A stretch of 64,000 nucleotides of DNA. It comes from Natrinema longum. GTDB taxonomy: Archaea > Halobacteriota > Halobacteria > Halobacteriales > Natrialbaceae. Every line of letters begins with the position of its first letter. Within the stretch, counting starts at the first letter, position 1. The stretch is from positions 1,488,001 to 1,552,000 of the forward strand of contig NZ_CP071463.1 in the NCBI RefSeq assembly GCF_017352095.1, in the 5' to 3' direction. The notes under the pieces are model-generated. The model was not told the origin of the DNA, did not search any database, and saw nothing but the letters and a program-made list of their open reading frames with translations. The translations under genes were made by a program, and so were the position numbers. This document shows positions 38,783 through 47,266 of the stretch, piece after piece.

Positions 38783-39580
38783 TCACACTCGGGGACGAAC
38801 GTGCCAGGCTTCGTCGACGGCCAGCCCATCGCTCGCCCGCTCGAGTCTGAAGTCCGCCGCTTGCCACTCGAAGTCGGTATCGCCGTCGGGGGACTCGAGG
38901 CGCGTGCCGACGCGGTACCACCCTTCCCTCGCGCTCGACGCCGGGTCCGACGCCGATTCGTTCGCCGTGGGCGACACGGATTCGTTCGCCACACTCGACG
39001 TCGATTCGGAGCGGGGCTCCGACGCGATGGCGGCCAGATCGGCTTCCACCGTCGTTCCCGGCTCCGGCTCGGACCACTCCCGCTCCCAGTCGGCCGGATC
39101 CGGACCCGGGGACATCGCCTGGTACTTCGTGTTCGAGCCCATGTAGGCGACACCGAGGGCGGCGATGCTTGCGCGATACATCCGGATGTCGTCCTCGTGG
39201 TCATCGCGCCAGTGGTGTCCGGAGGTTCCACCGTAGATAGCCCAGCCGTGGCGGCCTTTGGGAGCCGACGAGTGACCGCCGCTGCCACGACCGGTCGCGC
39301 CGCTCGGGCGCGAACTCGACGACCGCGAGCCTGCGCGAGCAGTGCCGACCGGAACGAGCGAGCCGACGGCCGCGGCGTCGACGTTCTCGTCTCGGGATTC
39401 GACTTTCGGCTCCGAGACGAGGTCGATTTCCATCGTTCCGTCCGTGATCGAAACGTCGTCGAACACCACGGATTCGCGTGGCGGCGGGGTTTCGTCGTCA
39501 CTCCCCAGACAGCCGGCGAGTCCGCCGACCGCGATCGCCAGTCCGCGTCCGGACGTGCGGAGGAGACGCCGTCGGTTCAT
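38783..39580 (-). CDS. Tat lipoprotein of unknown function, first gene of the channel cluster
   Basis: 265-residue protein. MNRRRLLRTSGRGLAIAVGG, then LAGC is a twin-arginine signal with lipobox. The mature part has a basic, glycine/serine-rich stretch (SRSSSSRPSGATGRGSGGHS), a WAIYGGTSGHHWRDDHEDDI motif with several histidines and aspartates, a YRASIAALGVAYMGSN hydrophobic segment, and a C-terminal beta part (WYRVGTRLESPDGDTDFEWQ). I do not recognise the family. A 63-bp gap separates it from the synthase-like gene, so one transcript is likely. The promoter region is shared with the divergent zinc-ribbon gene. Confidence 0.8.
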   Translation of the reverse strand: MNRRRLLRTSGRGLAIAVGGLAGCLGSDDETPPPRESVVFDDVSITDGTMEIDLVSEPKVESRDENVDAAAVGSLVPVGTARAGSRSSSSRPSGATGRGSGGHSSAPKGRHGWAIYGGTSGHHWRDDHEDDIRMYRASIAALGVAYMGSNTKYQAMSPGPDPADWEREWSEPEPGTTVEADLAAIASEPRSESTSSVANESVSPTANESASDPASSAREGWYRVGTRLESPDGDTDFEWQAADFRLERASDGLAVDEAWHVRPRV

Positions 39581-39688
39581 ACGCTCCCGTGAGTGTTCTC
39601 CCACAAAACGTTTTATGATTTTACGTGTCTCGCCTTCATCCACCCTCCGAACCGTTGAAGTGAACTGACTGAGTAGCTCGAGCGTAGG
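39581..39688. promoter_or_regulatory. Shared divergent promoter region of the channel cluster
   Basis: 108 bp between the divergent lipoprotein and zinc-ribbon genes. It contains AT-richer blocks (ACAAAACGTTTTATGATTTT, 39603-39622, including the palindrome AAAACGTTTT) that may hold box A elements or an operator for one or both genes. Confidence 0.45.
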
Positions 39689-40654
39689 ATGACCGGAAAC
39701 GAGAACGCGGTGCGGCGGGAGCTCTCGGGTGACGTACGCGTCGGTGGGGGCGAGACCGCACCCGTCGAACTCCGCGGTGCCGAAGACGTCTACGTGAGCG
39801 CCGAGAGCGTCTCGGGGCGGCTCACGATTCACGATCCGGAGTACGTCTTCACGGACGTCCCGGCCGGCGACGAACCCGCCGATTCCGAGGACGCGCGGAC
39901 GGTGTTGACCGGCGCTCTCGACGACGGCTACGTCGACGGCGTCGACGGCGACGTTCACGTCACCGGGGCCGAAGACGTCTTCGTCGAACACGGGGCGGCC
40001 GAGACGCTCTCGACGATCGGTGCCGAGCAAGTCTTTTACGACGACGCGGCCGCGCCCACTCGGTCGCCGGAGGACTACGAGGTCTCGGTCTCGGGGTGGC
40101 GACAGACTCGAGACGTCCGCGATCCCCGGGACGGCGTCTCCATCAGGGGCGCGAAGAACGAACTGACCGTGACCGACGCACGACACGATCTCACCCTCTA
40201 CGTCGCGGGCTGGGGGAACGAGGTCCGCATCGAGGGCCGGGCCGTCGACGTGACGGTCTACTTCGTCGGCCGCGACAACCGCGTCAGCGTCGGCCCGTAC
40301 GTCACGGCAACCACGGGTGCCGAGAGCGGCTACGACAACGACCTCGAGTCGGATCCGCTCCCGCCGGAGGCGCTCGTCGAGCAGACCGAGGCGGAGGCAT
40401 ACGAGGGGAACCTGTTCGGCCGTCACAAGGTGACCTACCAGGAACCGGCGTCGGGGAAAGAGTGGTGCCCCAACTGCGGCGAGAGCGCCGACGCCGTCAT
40501 CACGCGCAAGCAGCGCGACGCCTTCTTCCTGCTCGGGAAACCGATCCACACCTACGACAGCGGCGACGGGGCCTTCGAGTGCGAACACTGTACCGCCGTC
40601 GCCGTCGGCCCCGTCGAGCTCACGCCGGCGGAACGCAAACGAATTCTCGGGTGA
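39689..40654 (+). CDS. Beta-repeat protein with C-terminal zinc ribbon
   Basis: 321-residue acidic soluble protein. Residues about 10-215 contain repeated short strands with a GAEDVYV/GAEDVFV/GAEQVFY pattern and NELTVTDARHDLTLYVAGWG, then NEVRIEGRAVDVTVYFVGRD and NRVSVG. This resembles DUF3060-type beta-solenoids. The C-terminus (about 245-320) is a zinc ribbon: CPNC at about 258-261 and CEHC at about 295-298. It is divergent from the lipoprotein of the channel cluster and probably belongs to the same system; homology to known accessory proteins could not be tested. No signal peptide. Confidence 0.82.
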   Translation: MTGNENAVRRELSGDVRVGGGETAPVELRGAEDVYVSAESVSGRLTIHDPEYVFTDVPAGDEPADSEDARTVLTGALDDGYVDGVDGDVHVTGAEDVFVEHGAAETLSTIGAEQVFYDDAAAPTRSPEDYEVSVSGWRQTRDVRDPRDGVSIRGAKNELTVTDARHDLTLYVAGWGNEVRIEGRAVDVTVYFVGRDNRVSVGPYVTATTGAESGYDNDLESDPLPPEALVEQTEAEAYEGNLFGRHKVTYQEPASGKEWCPNCGESADAVITRKQRDAFFLLGKPIHTYDSGDGAFECEHCTAVAVGPVELTPAERKRILG

Positions 40655-40913
40655 CGTTTATCGCCGCTGAAGGGGAGTTTTACCGTGCGACGGCCACAGT
40701 TCGGGGTGGCTCCGTCTCGACCGTCGCCCGGTCGCGCCCCGGTTCCGGCGCGACTCGAGTCGGAATTCGTTCTCGTTCGCACACCGTCAGGACCCTTGGG
40801 GCAGCTCGACGGACTGGCGACGAGAGGAGCCACTGACACGATTTGACACACTGATCGCGCCGCTGTCGTGCGATCGGGTGTGCAGTGACTGCCGGAGGTA
40901 CCTATAGATAAAA

Positions 40914-40922
40914 CCTTTAACG
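40914..40922 (+). promoter_or_regulatory. TATA box of the SRP54 gene
   Basis: CCTTTAACG, preceded by the purine-rich ATAAAA, lies 24-32 nt before the ATG at 40946. Confidence 0.5.
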
Positions 40923-40945
40923 CCGTCGCCCCGTAGACCGAGCAA

Positions 40946-42340
40946 ATGGTACTCGACGATCTCGGGAGTTCTCTGCGGGGCACCCTCGACAAGCTCCGCG
41001 GGAAGTCGCGACTCAGCGAAGAAGACATCGAGGAGATCGTCAAGGAGATCCAGCGATCGTTGCTCTCCGCCGACGTCGACGTCTCGCTCGTGATGGAGCT
41101 GTCGGACAGCATCAAAGAGCGGGCCCTCGAGGAGGAACCTCCCGCTGGCACCCCCGCGCGGGACTTCGTCCTCCGTATCGTCTACGAGGAACTGGTCGAT
41201 CTCATCGGCGACTCGACCGAGTTGCCCCTCGAGGAACAGACGATCCTGCTGGCGGGGCTGCAGGGATCCGGGAAGACGACGTCCGCCGCGAAGATGGCCT
41301 GGTGGTTCTCGACGAAAGGCCTGCGCCCGGCGGTCGTCCAGACGGACACCTTCCGACCCGGCGCGTACGATCAGGCCAAGGAGATGGCCGAGCGCGCGGA
41401 GGTCGACTTCTACGGGAATCCCGACAGCGAGGACCCCGTCGAAATCGCCCGGAAGGGACTCGAGGAGACGAGCGAGGCCGACGTTCACATCGTGGACACG
41501 GCCGGTCGCCACGCGCTGGAGGACGACCTGATCGACGAGATCGAGCAGATAGAGGGCGTCGTCGACCCCGACACGTCCCTGCTCGTCTTAGACGCCGCGA
41601 TCGGCCAGGGGGCGAAAGACCAGGCCCAGCAGTTCGACGAGTCGATCGGGATCGACGGCGTCGTCATCACGAAACTCGACGGGACGGCGAAGGGTGGCGG
41701 TGCGCTGACCGCCGTCGACCAGACCGACTCCTCGATCGCCTTCCTCGGGACCGGCGAGGAGGTCCAGGACGTCGAACGGTTCGAGCCCGACGGCTTCATC
41801 TCGCGGCTGCTCGGCATGGGCGATCTCAGTCAGCTCGCCGAACGCGTCGAGCGCGCGATGGAGCAGACGGAGATCGAGGAAGACGACTGGGACCCCGAGG
41901 ACATGCTCCAGGGGCAGTTCACCCTCAACGACATGCAAAAGCAGATGGAGGCGATGAACAACATGGGCCCCCTCGATCAGGTGATGGACATGATCCCCGG
42001 CCTCGGGGGCGGGATCAAGGATCAGCTCCCCGACGACGCGATGGACGTCACACAGGAGCGGATGCGTACGTTCTCGGTAATCATGGATTCGATGACCGAG
42101 GCCGAAAAGGAGTATCCGAAGGCCATCGGCGCGAGCCAGATCGAACGGATCGCCCGTGGCTCGGGAACCGAGGAAGAACAGGTCCGGCAGCTACTCCAGC
42201 AGTACAAGATGATGGAACGCACGATCAAGCAGTTCCAGGGAATGGGCTCCGAACAGGAGATGCAACGCATGATGCAACAGATGCAACAGGGCGGCGGTGG
42301 CGGTGGCGGCGGCATGGGCGGTATGGGGCCGTTCGGCTAA
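40946..42340 (+). CDS. srp54: Signal recognition particle protein SRP54
   Basis: 464-residue GTPase that binds 7S RNA and the signal sequence of nascent membrane proteins. N domain about 1-90. G domain: [15 protein letters not shown] (G1), [10 protein letters not shown] (G2), DTAGR (G3) and [10 protein letters not shown] (G4). The methionine-rich M domain is about 300-440 ([40 protein letters not shown]). It ends in a Met/Gln/Gly-rich tail with a run of eight glycines. The archaeal gene is usually monocistronic, as here. Confidence 0.97.
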   Translation: MVLDDLGSSLRGTLDKLRGKSRLSEEDIEEIVKEIQRSLLSADVDVSLVMELSDSIKERALEEEPPAGTPARDFVLRIVYEELVDLIGDSTELPLEEQTILLAGLQGSGKTTSAAKMAWWFSTKGLRPAVVQTDTFRPGAYDQAKEMAERAEVDFYGNPDSEDPVEIARKGLEETSEADVHIVDTAGRHALEDDLIDEIEQIEGVVDPDTSLLVLDAAIGQGAKDQAQQFDESIGIDGVVITKLDGTAKGGGALTAVDQTDSSIAFLGTGEEVQDVERFEPDGFISRLLGMGDLSQLAERVERAMEQTEIEEDDWDPEDMLQGQFTLNDMQKQMEAMNNMGPLDQVMDMIPGLGGGIKDQLPDDAMDVTQERMRTFSVIMDSMTEAEKEYPKAIGASQIERIARGSGTEEEQVRQLLQQYKMMERTIKQFQGMGSEQEMQRMMQQMQQGGGGGGGGMGGMGPFG

Positions 42341-42470
42341 CGCCGCACCCGTAGTCGCTTCCGATCGGTACGAACGGCGACCGACGCTCGTTTTCGCTCC
42401 GTCGTTCGCTATCGGGGACAGTCACGGCAACACTACGTTAATACACTTCTAGACGTACCCTCGAGTAGGA

Positions 42471-43502
42471 ATGAACCGTCGACAGTATCTCGTTCGAGCC
42501 GGGTCGACCGCCGGCGGACTCGCGACTGCTGCCGGCTGTCTCGACGACGGCGAGTCCCCCGAGACCGACGAGGGCGACGCCGGCAGTCGAACCGGCGAAC
42601 GCGCGCTTGACCGCGCCGCCGGCAGACTGAACGCGACCGCCCAGTCGCTGGACGAGGTGGAGGGGCTCGAAAACCCCGGCGAGGTCGAGTTCGATCCCGA
42701 GGAGCCCCAGACCGATCTCTCGGCGGCACGTGATCACCTCGAGACAGCCGAGTCCGAACTGAGCGAGGATCGGCAAGGTGACGTCGAGACGCTGCGGTCG
42801 TACGCGAACGCCCTCGAGGGACTGGTCGCGGTTACGGTCGCCGTCACCGACGAGGGGCTCACCGACGATATCGACACCGTGACGGCGGCACTCGAAACGG
42901 AAGACGACATCGAGGGAGCGAGCGAGACCGTCGGTGACCGCCACGCCGAACTCGCCGAGGCTCACGGGCGGTGGGACGATGCGGACACGACCATTCGGGG
43001 CCTCGATGGCGACCGACTCGACGAGTTGGCCAACGTCGATCTCGCCGACCTCGAGGAGGGGGCGGCGACGCTCGGCGACGTGGTGACGTCCTTCGAGGCT
43101 CTCGCCGGGGCGTACGACGCGACGCTCGGCGACGTGGTGACGTCCTTCGAGGCTCTCGCCGGGGCGTACGACGCGACGCTCGGCGAGGAGGGGTACGGCG
43201 CGCTCGATCGGGGGCGAGCGCACATGGAAGACCGGGCGTACGAGGAGGCACGGACGGCGTTCGAGACCGCCGAATCGACGTTTTCGAGCGCCCGCGAGGA
43301 CCTCGAGAGCGGGAGGGAGACCGCACCCGAGGGAGTGACCGGCTACGTCGAGACGGCGGACTGCCAGACGCGTCACCTGCGGCAGGCTGCCGGGGAGTTC
43401 GGCGAGGGGGCCGCTGTGGCAGCCGACGATCCGCTCGCTGCCAAACGCCATCGGGACGACGGCGAAGCCGCCCTCGATGCGGTCGGGGATTGTACCGAGT
43501 AA
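42471..43502 (+). CDS. Tat lipoprotein with exact internal repeat
   Basis: 343-residue acidic helical lipoprotein. MNRRQYLVRAGSTAGGLATA, then AGC gives a Tat signal and lipobox (cysteine about residue 23). The mature protein is mostly long helices with repeated E/D/A patterns. The segment ATLGDVVTSFEALAGAYD occurs twice in a row with identical DNA (54 bp each, 43065-43172), so it is a very recent duplication or subject to copy-number change. Two cysteines in the last third (YVETADCQTRH, AVGDCTE) could form a disulfide. Function unknown. Confidence 0.85.
   Translation: MNRRQYLVRAGSTAGGLATAAGCLDDGESPETDEGDAGSRTGERALDRAAGRLNATAQSLDEVEGLENPGEVEFDPEEPQTDLSAARDHLETAESELSEDRQGDVETLRSYANALEGLVAVTVAVTDEGLTDDIDTVTAALETEDDIEGASETVGDRHAELAEAHGRWDDADTTIRGLDGDRLDELANVDLADLEEGAATLGDVVTSFEALAGAYDATLGDVVTSFEALAGAYDATLGEEGYGALDRGRAHMEDRAYEEARTAFETAESTFSSAREDLESGRETAPEGVTGYVETADCQTRHLRQAAGEFGEGAAVAADDPLAAKRHRDDGEAALDAVGDCTE
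43065..43172 (+). repeat. Exact 2 x 54-bp in-frame tandem repeat
   Basis: Unit GCGACGCTCGGCGACGTGGT... repeated without any difference at 43065-43118 and 43119-43172, followed by a 14-bp start of a third unit. Encodes 18 residues per unit. Confidence 0.95.
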
Positions 43503-43512
43503 ACTGGCCCGA

Positions 43513-44493
43513 CTACGGGGTCGTCGTCACTTCCTCCCGGGCGACCATCGGCGGCAGGGGGTCGACGAGGACGACCGCATCCCCCTCGAGGACCACGGTG
43601 CCGTCGCCGTCCGACACGGTCGTCTCGATTCGATATTTCTCCCCGCCGAGAGCCTCGACAACCTCACAGACGGCGGTAACCTGCTCGCCGATCGCGAGCG
43701 GTGCACGGAAGCTACTCTCCTGTGAGAGGTAGATCGTCAGTCCCGGGAGTCGCGCGAGCGCCGCGCTGATCAACCCGTTCGCGAGGACGCCGTGGACGAT
43801 TCGTTCGCCAAAGCGGGTTTCGGCGGCGTAGGCCCCATCGAGGTGGACCCGGTTGGTGTCGCCGGTCGCCGCCGCGAAGGCCTCGACGTCGTCTTCGGAG
43901 ACGAGTTTCGAGAACCGAGCGCTATCGCCGACCGAGACGGTCGACTCGTCCTCGCCACGGTACTCGAACTCCCAGTCGTCGCGCTCGTAGAGGGTATCGG
44001 ACCGTACCTGCCTCCGGGGTGGTTGCTCGCGCGGCTCCGTGGGACGGTGGACGAGTTGTGGAACGTAGTAGGAAAGTTCGATCGTCGTGACGATGCCAAG
44101 CAGATCCGTCGCACCCTCGCGCTGGTCCGACGTAGTCGCGCTCTCGTCGGCCTCAGTCGTCCGGTCGTCACTCGAGACGACCGGCAGGTGTTCGATGTCC
44201 GCCGACCGGCACAGCTCCACGGCGTCGACGATCGACGCCGTCGGTTCGATCGTCGTCAGGGGCGTCGACATGACCGCCGACAGCTCGTGGTGGCCGAGGT
44301 CCCGTCGGTCACAGAGGTGTGTCGCGAAGTCGCCTTCAGTGACGATGCCGACCGGGTCGCCGTCTCGAACGACGAGGACGGAACTGACGCTCTCGTCGCG
44401 GAGCACCGTCGCCGCCTCGGTCACGGTCGTGTCCGGCGAAGCGGTGACGACGTCTTCGATCATGATTTCGGTGACGGGTATCGTGTCGTGCAT
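43513..44493 (-). CDS. CBS-pair / MaoC dehydratase fusion
   Basis: 326-residue cytoplasmic protein. Two CBS domains span about 5-60 and 72-140 (DVVTASPDTTVTEAATVLRD, SSVLVVRDGDPVGIVTEGDF, STPLTTIEPTASIVDAVELC, IEHLPVV), followed by a linker and a MaoC-like hot-dog domain at about 185-320: TVSVGDSARFSKLVSEDDVE, AFAAATGDTNRVHLDGAYAA, RFGERIVHGVLANGLISAAL. The D and H of the (R)-hydratase motif (GDTNRVHLD) are conserved. It may hydrate enoyl-CoA or bind a thioester under control of a nucleotide bound by CBS. Such joining is unusual; the linker is acidic and serine-rich. Confidence 0.9.
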   Translation of the reverse strand: MHDTIPVTEIMIEDVVTASPDTTVTEAATVLRDESVSSVLVVRDGDPVGIVTEGDFATHLCDRRDLGHHELSAVMSTPLTTIEPTASIVDAVELCRSADIEHLPVVSSDDRTTEADESATTSDQREGATDLLGIVTTIELSYYVPQLVHRPTEPREQPPRRQVRSDTLYERDDWEFEYRGEDESTVSVGDSARFSKLVSEDDVEAFAAATGDTNRVHLDGAYAAETRFGERIVHGVLANGLISAALARLPGLTIYLSQESSFRAPLAIGEQVTAVCEVVEALGGEKYRIETTVSDGDGTVVLEGDAVVLVDPLPPMVAREEVTTTP

Positions 44494-44638
44494 TCGACAG
44501 CCCTACGTTGTCGATACCCATCAGTCGTTGGGGACCACTCAGACGGTCGATCGAGCTGGAAGCCGTCGATCGACTCCACGATCACGGAGCCCCGGGCCGC
44601 GAAACGAAGACACGGGGACGGACGAACCGAGGGAAGAG

Positions 44639-45052
44639 TCAGGCGTCGACCGGTCGCCCGTCCTCCGTCGGCGGTGCGATGTGATCGATATACTCCTCGA
44701 GGCTGGGCTCTTCGACGCGGACCCGAACGGCGATCTCGCCGAGTTCGTCCGGCTTGCCGACCGAGAAATTCACGTAGTCCTCGAAGGCCGCCTGCTTCTT
44801 CAGCGCGAAGGTGAAGATGTCGCCCTCGCGGTTGGCGAAGAACTCGCCGCGGGCGGTATCGAGGATCTCCTGTCGGTGCAACAGCTCCGAGAAGTGATCG
44901 AGCGCGTGGGCCTCGCCCCTGACTTCGCCGAACGATTCCTCGAGGTCGGCGGTCGGAAAGACGTTGGCCACGGCGTCGATCACGCGATCCGTGACCTCAG
45001 TGTCGTAGACCGGTGCCGTGATTTCGACGTCGACGCGGTAGATCTCGCTCAT
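44639..45052 (-). CDS. RNA-binding protein, COG1325 type
   Basis: 137-residue small protein with the alpha/beta fold of the COG1325 RNA-binding family, conserved in archaea: IYRVDVEITAPVYDTEVTDR, VIDAVANVFP, then HALDHFSELLHRQEILDTAR and KPDELGEIAVRVRVEEPSLE. Its start overlaps the stop of the upstream kinase-like gene by 4 bp (ATGA), a conserved archaeal pair. It may act in RNA or tRNA metabolism; no catalytic residues seen. Confidence 0.9.
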   Translation of the reverse strand: MSEIYRVDVEITAPVYDTEVTDRVIDAVANVFPTADLEESFGEVRGEAHALDHFSELLHRQEILDTARGEFFANREGDIFTFALKKQAAFEDYVNFSVGKPDELGEIAVRVRVEEPSLEEYIDHIAPPTEDGRPVDA

Positions 45053-45630
45053 GATTTCGATTCCGCCTGGGCACGGTTCACGTCGTCGGTTTCCCCGATG
45101 ATCGATCGGATCCGTTCGTGAAACGCCTCGAGCGAGTCCGTGTTCTCGACGACGACGTCCGATCGCGCCATGGCGTCGTCCATTCCGAACCCGCGTTCGC
45201 GCTCGTCGCGCTCTTTGAGCCCTTCGCCGCCCTCGGCCTCGCTCGCGTCCCGGCCGCGCTCGTCGATCCGCTCGGCACGGACCTCGAAGGGAGCCTCGAT
45301 ACTGACGAGCGTGAACGCGTCGTCGAACGCCGCCTCGAAGACGTCGACCTCGGTTCCCGACCGGATGCCGTCGACCAGCACCGTGTCGTGTTGCTCGAGG
45401 CGGTCCTCGATCATCGGCAACGATCGTTCGGCGATCGCCGTCGGACCGTTCTCCTCGCGTAGCGCCTGCGCGACCGTGCCGTGATCCGTCGCGGGGTCGA
45501 GCCCGCGGTCGGCCGTCTCCTGGCGGACGACGTCGCCCATCGTCACCACCGGGATCCCGTCCTCGCGTGCGACGGTCGCGGCCTCGCCCTTGCCGCTTCC
45601 GGGGAGCCCAACCGTTCCGATGACGTGCAT
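45049..45630 (-). CDS. UPF0200-type nucleotide kinase
   Basis: 193-residue P-loop kinase-like protein: GTVGLPGSGKGEAATVARED (Walker A), VLVDGIRSGTEVDVFEAAF (Walker B region), and ARSDVVVENTDSLEAFHERI. The fold is that of dephospho-CoA or nucleoside kinases, and UPF0200 is the archaeal family adjoined to the COG1325 gene. Substrate unknown. Start at 45630 (MHVIGTVGLPGSGKG); the frame upstream is a non-acidic extension. Coupled to the RNA-binding gene by a 4-bp overlap. Confidence 0.9.
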   Translation of the reverse strand: MHVIGTVGLPGSGKGEAATVAREDGIPVVTMGDVVRQETADRGLDPATDHGTVAQALREENGPTAIAERSLPMIEDRLEQHDTVLVDGIRSGTEVDVFEAAFDDAFTLVSIEAPFEVRAERIDERGRDASEAEGGEGLKERDERERGFGMDDAMARSDVVVENTDSLEAFHERIRSIIGETDDVNRAQAESKS

Positions 45631-45786
45631 TGACTCAACGTACCGGCGAGGCGTGTATAAACGCTGTGTTCGCCACACGGACTACACTGGCCCGCCGTTC
45701 GACGTGGGACCGCGGGACCGAAGAGCGATCGACTACGATCGGAAATCCCAACCGCTTATACCGTTCCGTCGTGGATTCGGACTCGA

Positions 45787-45861
45787 GGGCGCGTAGCTCA
45801 GTCCGGAAAGAGCGTCGGACTTCTAATCCGACGGTCGTGGGTTCAAATCCCATCGCGCCCG
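45787..45861 (+). tRNA. tRNA-Arg (anticodon TCT)
   Basis: 75-nt cloverleaf: acceptor GGGCGCG / CGCGCCC, D-arm AGCTCAGTCCGGAAAGAGC, anticodon stem TCGGA-CTTCTAA-TCCGA with anticodon TCT, T-arm GTGGGTTCAAATCCCAT, discriminator G. CCA is not encoded. It reads AGA. It is followed by repeats of its own 3' end. Confidence 0.96.
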
Positions 45862-46055
45862 TGCAGCGAACGAAGTGAGCGAACCGGCACGTGGGATTTG
45901 AACGAGAGAACGGCGAGCGATAGCGAGCCGTTCGCGTGGTTCAAATCCCATCGCGCCCGTGTAACGAGTCACGCAGTGACGAGTGAACCGGCACGTAGAA
46001 TTTGAATCAGGAAGCAGCTTGCTGCGACCGTGGTTCAAATCCCATCGCGCTCGTG
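45837..46055 (+). repeat. Decaying tRNA-Arg 3'-end repeat array
   Basis: The T-arm/acceptor 3' end, about 25 bp (GTGGTTCAAATCCCATCGCG, then CCCGT), appears in the tRNA (45837-45862) and again at 45936-45960 and 46031-46055, spacing 99 and 95 bp. Between them lie inverted fragments of the same T-arm (45888-45903, 45992-46007) and short palindromes. Each unit repeats the order: tRNA end, palindrome, GAACCGGCACGT, inverted T-arm, palindrome. Confidence 0.85.
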
Positions 46056-46589
46056 ATCCGTGAACAACCGGTGAGCGACAGCGTAGCACCACCGCTCCTC
46101 GAGACCGATAGGGTCCGGACCCGCTCGATAGATCAACTCCACAGAGACAGTAAAATATACTGTCGGCAGATCCAATCGAGACCACCACAGGGGAGACGGG
46201 AACACTGATCGTCGTCCCGCTGCCGACGCACGTGACTTTTCGAAGGAGCGCGATCTGAGAACTGCCGCCGAGGTGTGCCGGGAGGTGGCACCCGGAAATC
46301 GATTGCGCACCGCGACGACCCACATCCATTCGGGTGCTGCTATCTCGAGAGAATCGGCACGCGGCGTTGCCAACACAACACCCTGCCGATCGCCCGCCAA
46401 CCCGTGGTCCGCCAGCGATGCTACCTGGCTTAACGGTGCCGACGGAACCACGAGTCGCGTCACGAAAGCCGTCGAGAACGACCGCCGGCAGCCGATCGCT
46501 GTGGTATCCGGACGGCTAACACTGATGTCACGTGGTGGCTCCGGGGTTGCTAGTGGGTTGATATTCCTGTGGTGACAGTATGTAATTAC
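46056..46589. other. Intergenic region, no gene recognised
   Basis: 534 bp. Frames on both strands lack conserved motifs and the usual third-position GC bias. It may contain a decayed gene, but I cannot name it. The 3' end (46560-46589) is AT-rich just before the FAD-protein ATG and may be its promoter. Confidence 0.4.
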
Positions 46590-47198
46590 ATGAGCGACGA
46601 ACCGACTGCGGACGATGCGACAGTGATCGTTGTTGGCGGCGGCCCCGCCGGACTGAGTGCGGCCCTCTTCACCGCGAAGAACGGCCTCGAGACGACCGTC
46701 TTCGATACGGACGAAACGTGGATGCACAAGGCCCACCTGTTCAACTACCTCGGAATCGGCTCGGTTGGCGGCAGCGAGTTCATGGCGACGGCCCGCCAGC
46801 AGGTCGACGACTTCGGCGTCGATCGGCGACAGGGCGAGGAAGTGACCGCGGTCAGCGAGGCCGGCGATGGCTTCGCAGTCGAGACCGAGGACGGCGAGTA
46901 CGAGGCGGACTTCGTCGTGCTCGCGACGGGTGCGAACCGCGAACTCGCCGAGGACCTCGGTGTCGCGTTCACCGAGGAGGGCGTCGTCGACGTCGGCGTC
47001 GACACGGAGACGAGCGTCGAGGGCGTCTACGCGACCGGCGCGATGGTCCGCCCCGAGGAGTGGCAGGCCGCGATTTCCGTCGGCGACGGAGCCGCCGCGG
47101 GACTCAACATCCTGACGACCGTCCGTGGTGAACACTACCACGACTTCGACGTGCCCGCCGACGCCGAGCGCGTCTTCGGTGACCTGGTCGCGGAGTAA
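46590..47198 (+). CDS. Short FAD-dependent oxidoreductase, TrxB-like half
   Basis: 202-residue flavoprotein. The dinucleotide motif VIVVGGGPAGLSAALFTAKN and ATGANRELAEDL fit a thioredoxin-reductase-like FAD domain, with VEGVYATGAMVRPEEWQAAI, then SVGDGAAAGLNI matching the C-terminal FAD helix. There is no separate NAD(P)H domain and no C-x2-C pair, and the protein is about 100 residues shorter than TrxB. It is probably an oxidoreductase that receives electrons another way, or only binds FAD. It is the first gene of a set with a VOC protein and an esterase, so it may help with quinone or aldehyde detoxification. Start at 46590 (MSDEPTADD). Confidence 0.87.
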   Translation: MSDEPTADDATVIVVGGGPAGLSAALFTAKNGLETTVFDTDETWMHKAHLFNYLGIGSVGGSEFMATARQQVDDFGVDRRQGEEVTAVSEAGDGFAVETEDGEYEADFVVLATGANRELAEDLGVAFTEEGVVDVGVDTETSVEGVYATGAMVRPEEWQAAISVGDGAAAGLNILTTVRGEHYHDFDVPADAERVFGDLVAE

Positions 47199-47266
47199 CC
47201 GACCCCACAGCGGCACCCGACCCCGCCGAATCGACCGATCCAACCGAACCCACCGAATCCAGTACG

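Noticed and set aside
43065-43172. CRISPR-like repeat
   Set aside because: Units are directly adjacent, in frame and coding, without spacers.
45837-46055. CRISPR array or integrative element beside tRNA-Arg
   Set aside because: Only three tRNA-end copies, spacers repeat related palindromes, and no integrase gene is nearby.
46035-47243. A 402-codon minus-strand frame over the tRNA-Arg flank and the FAD-protein gene
   Set aside because: Its right part is the shadow of the FAD gene and its left part has no haloarchaeal protein character.
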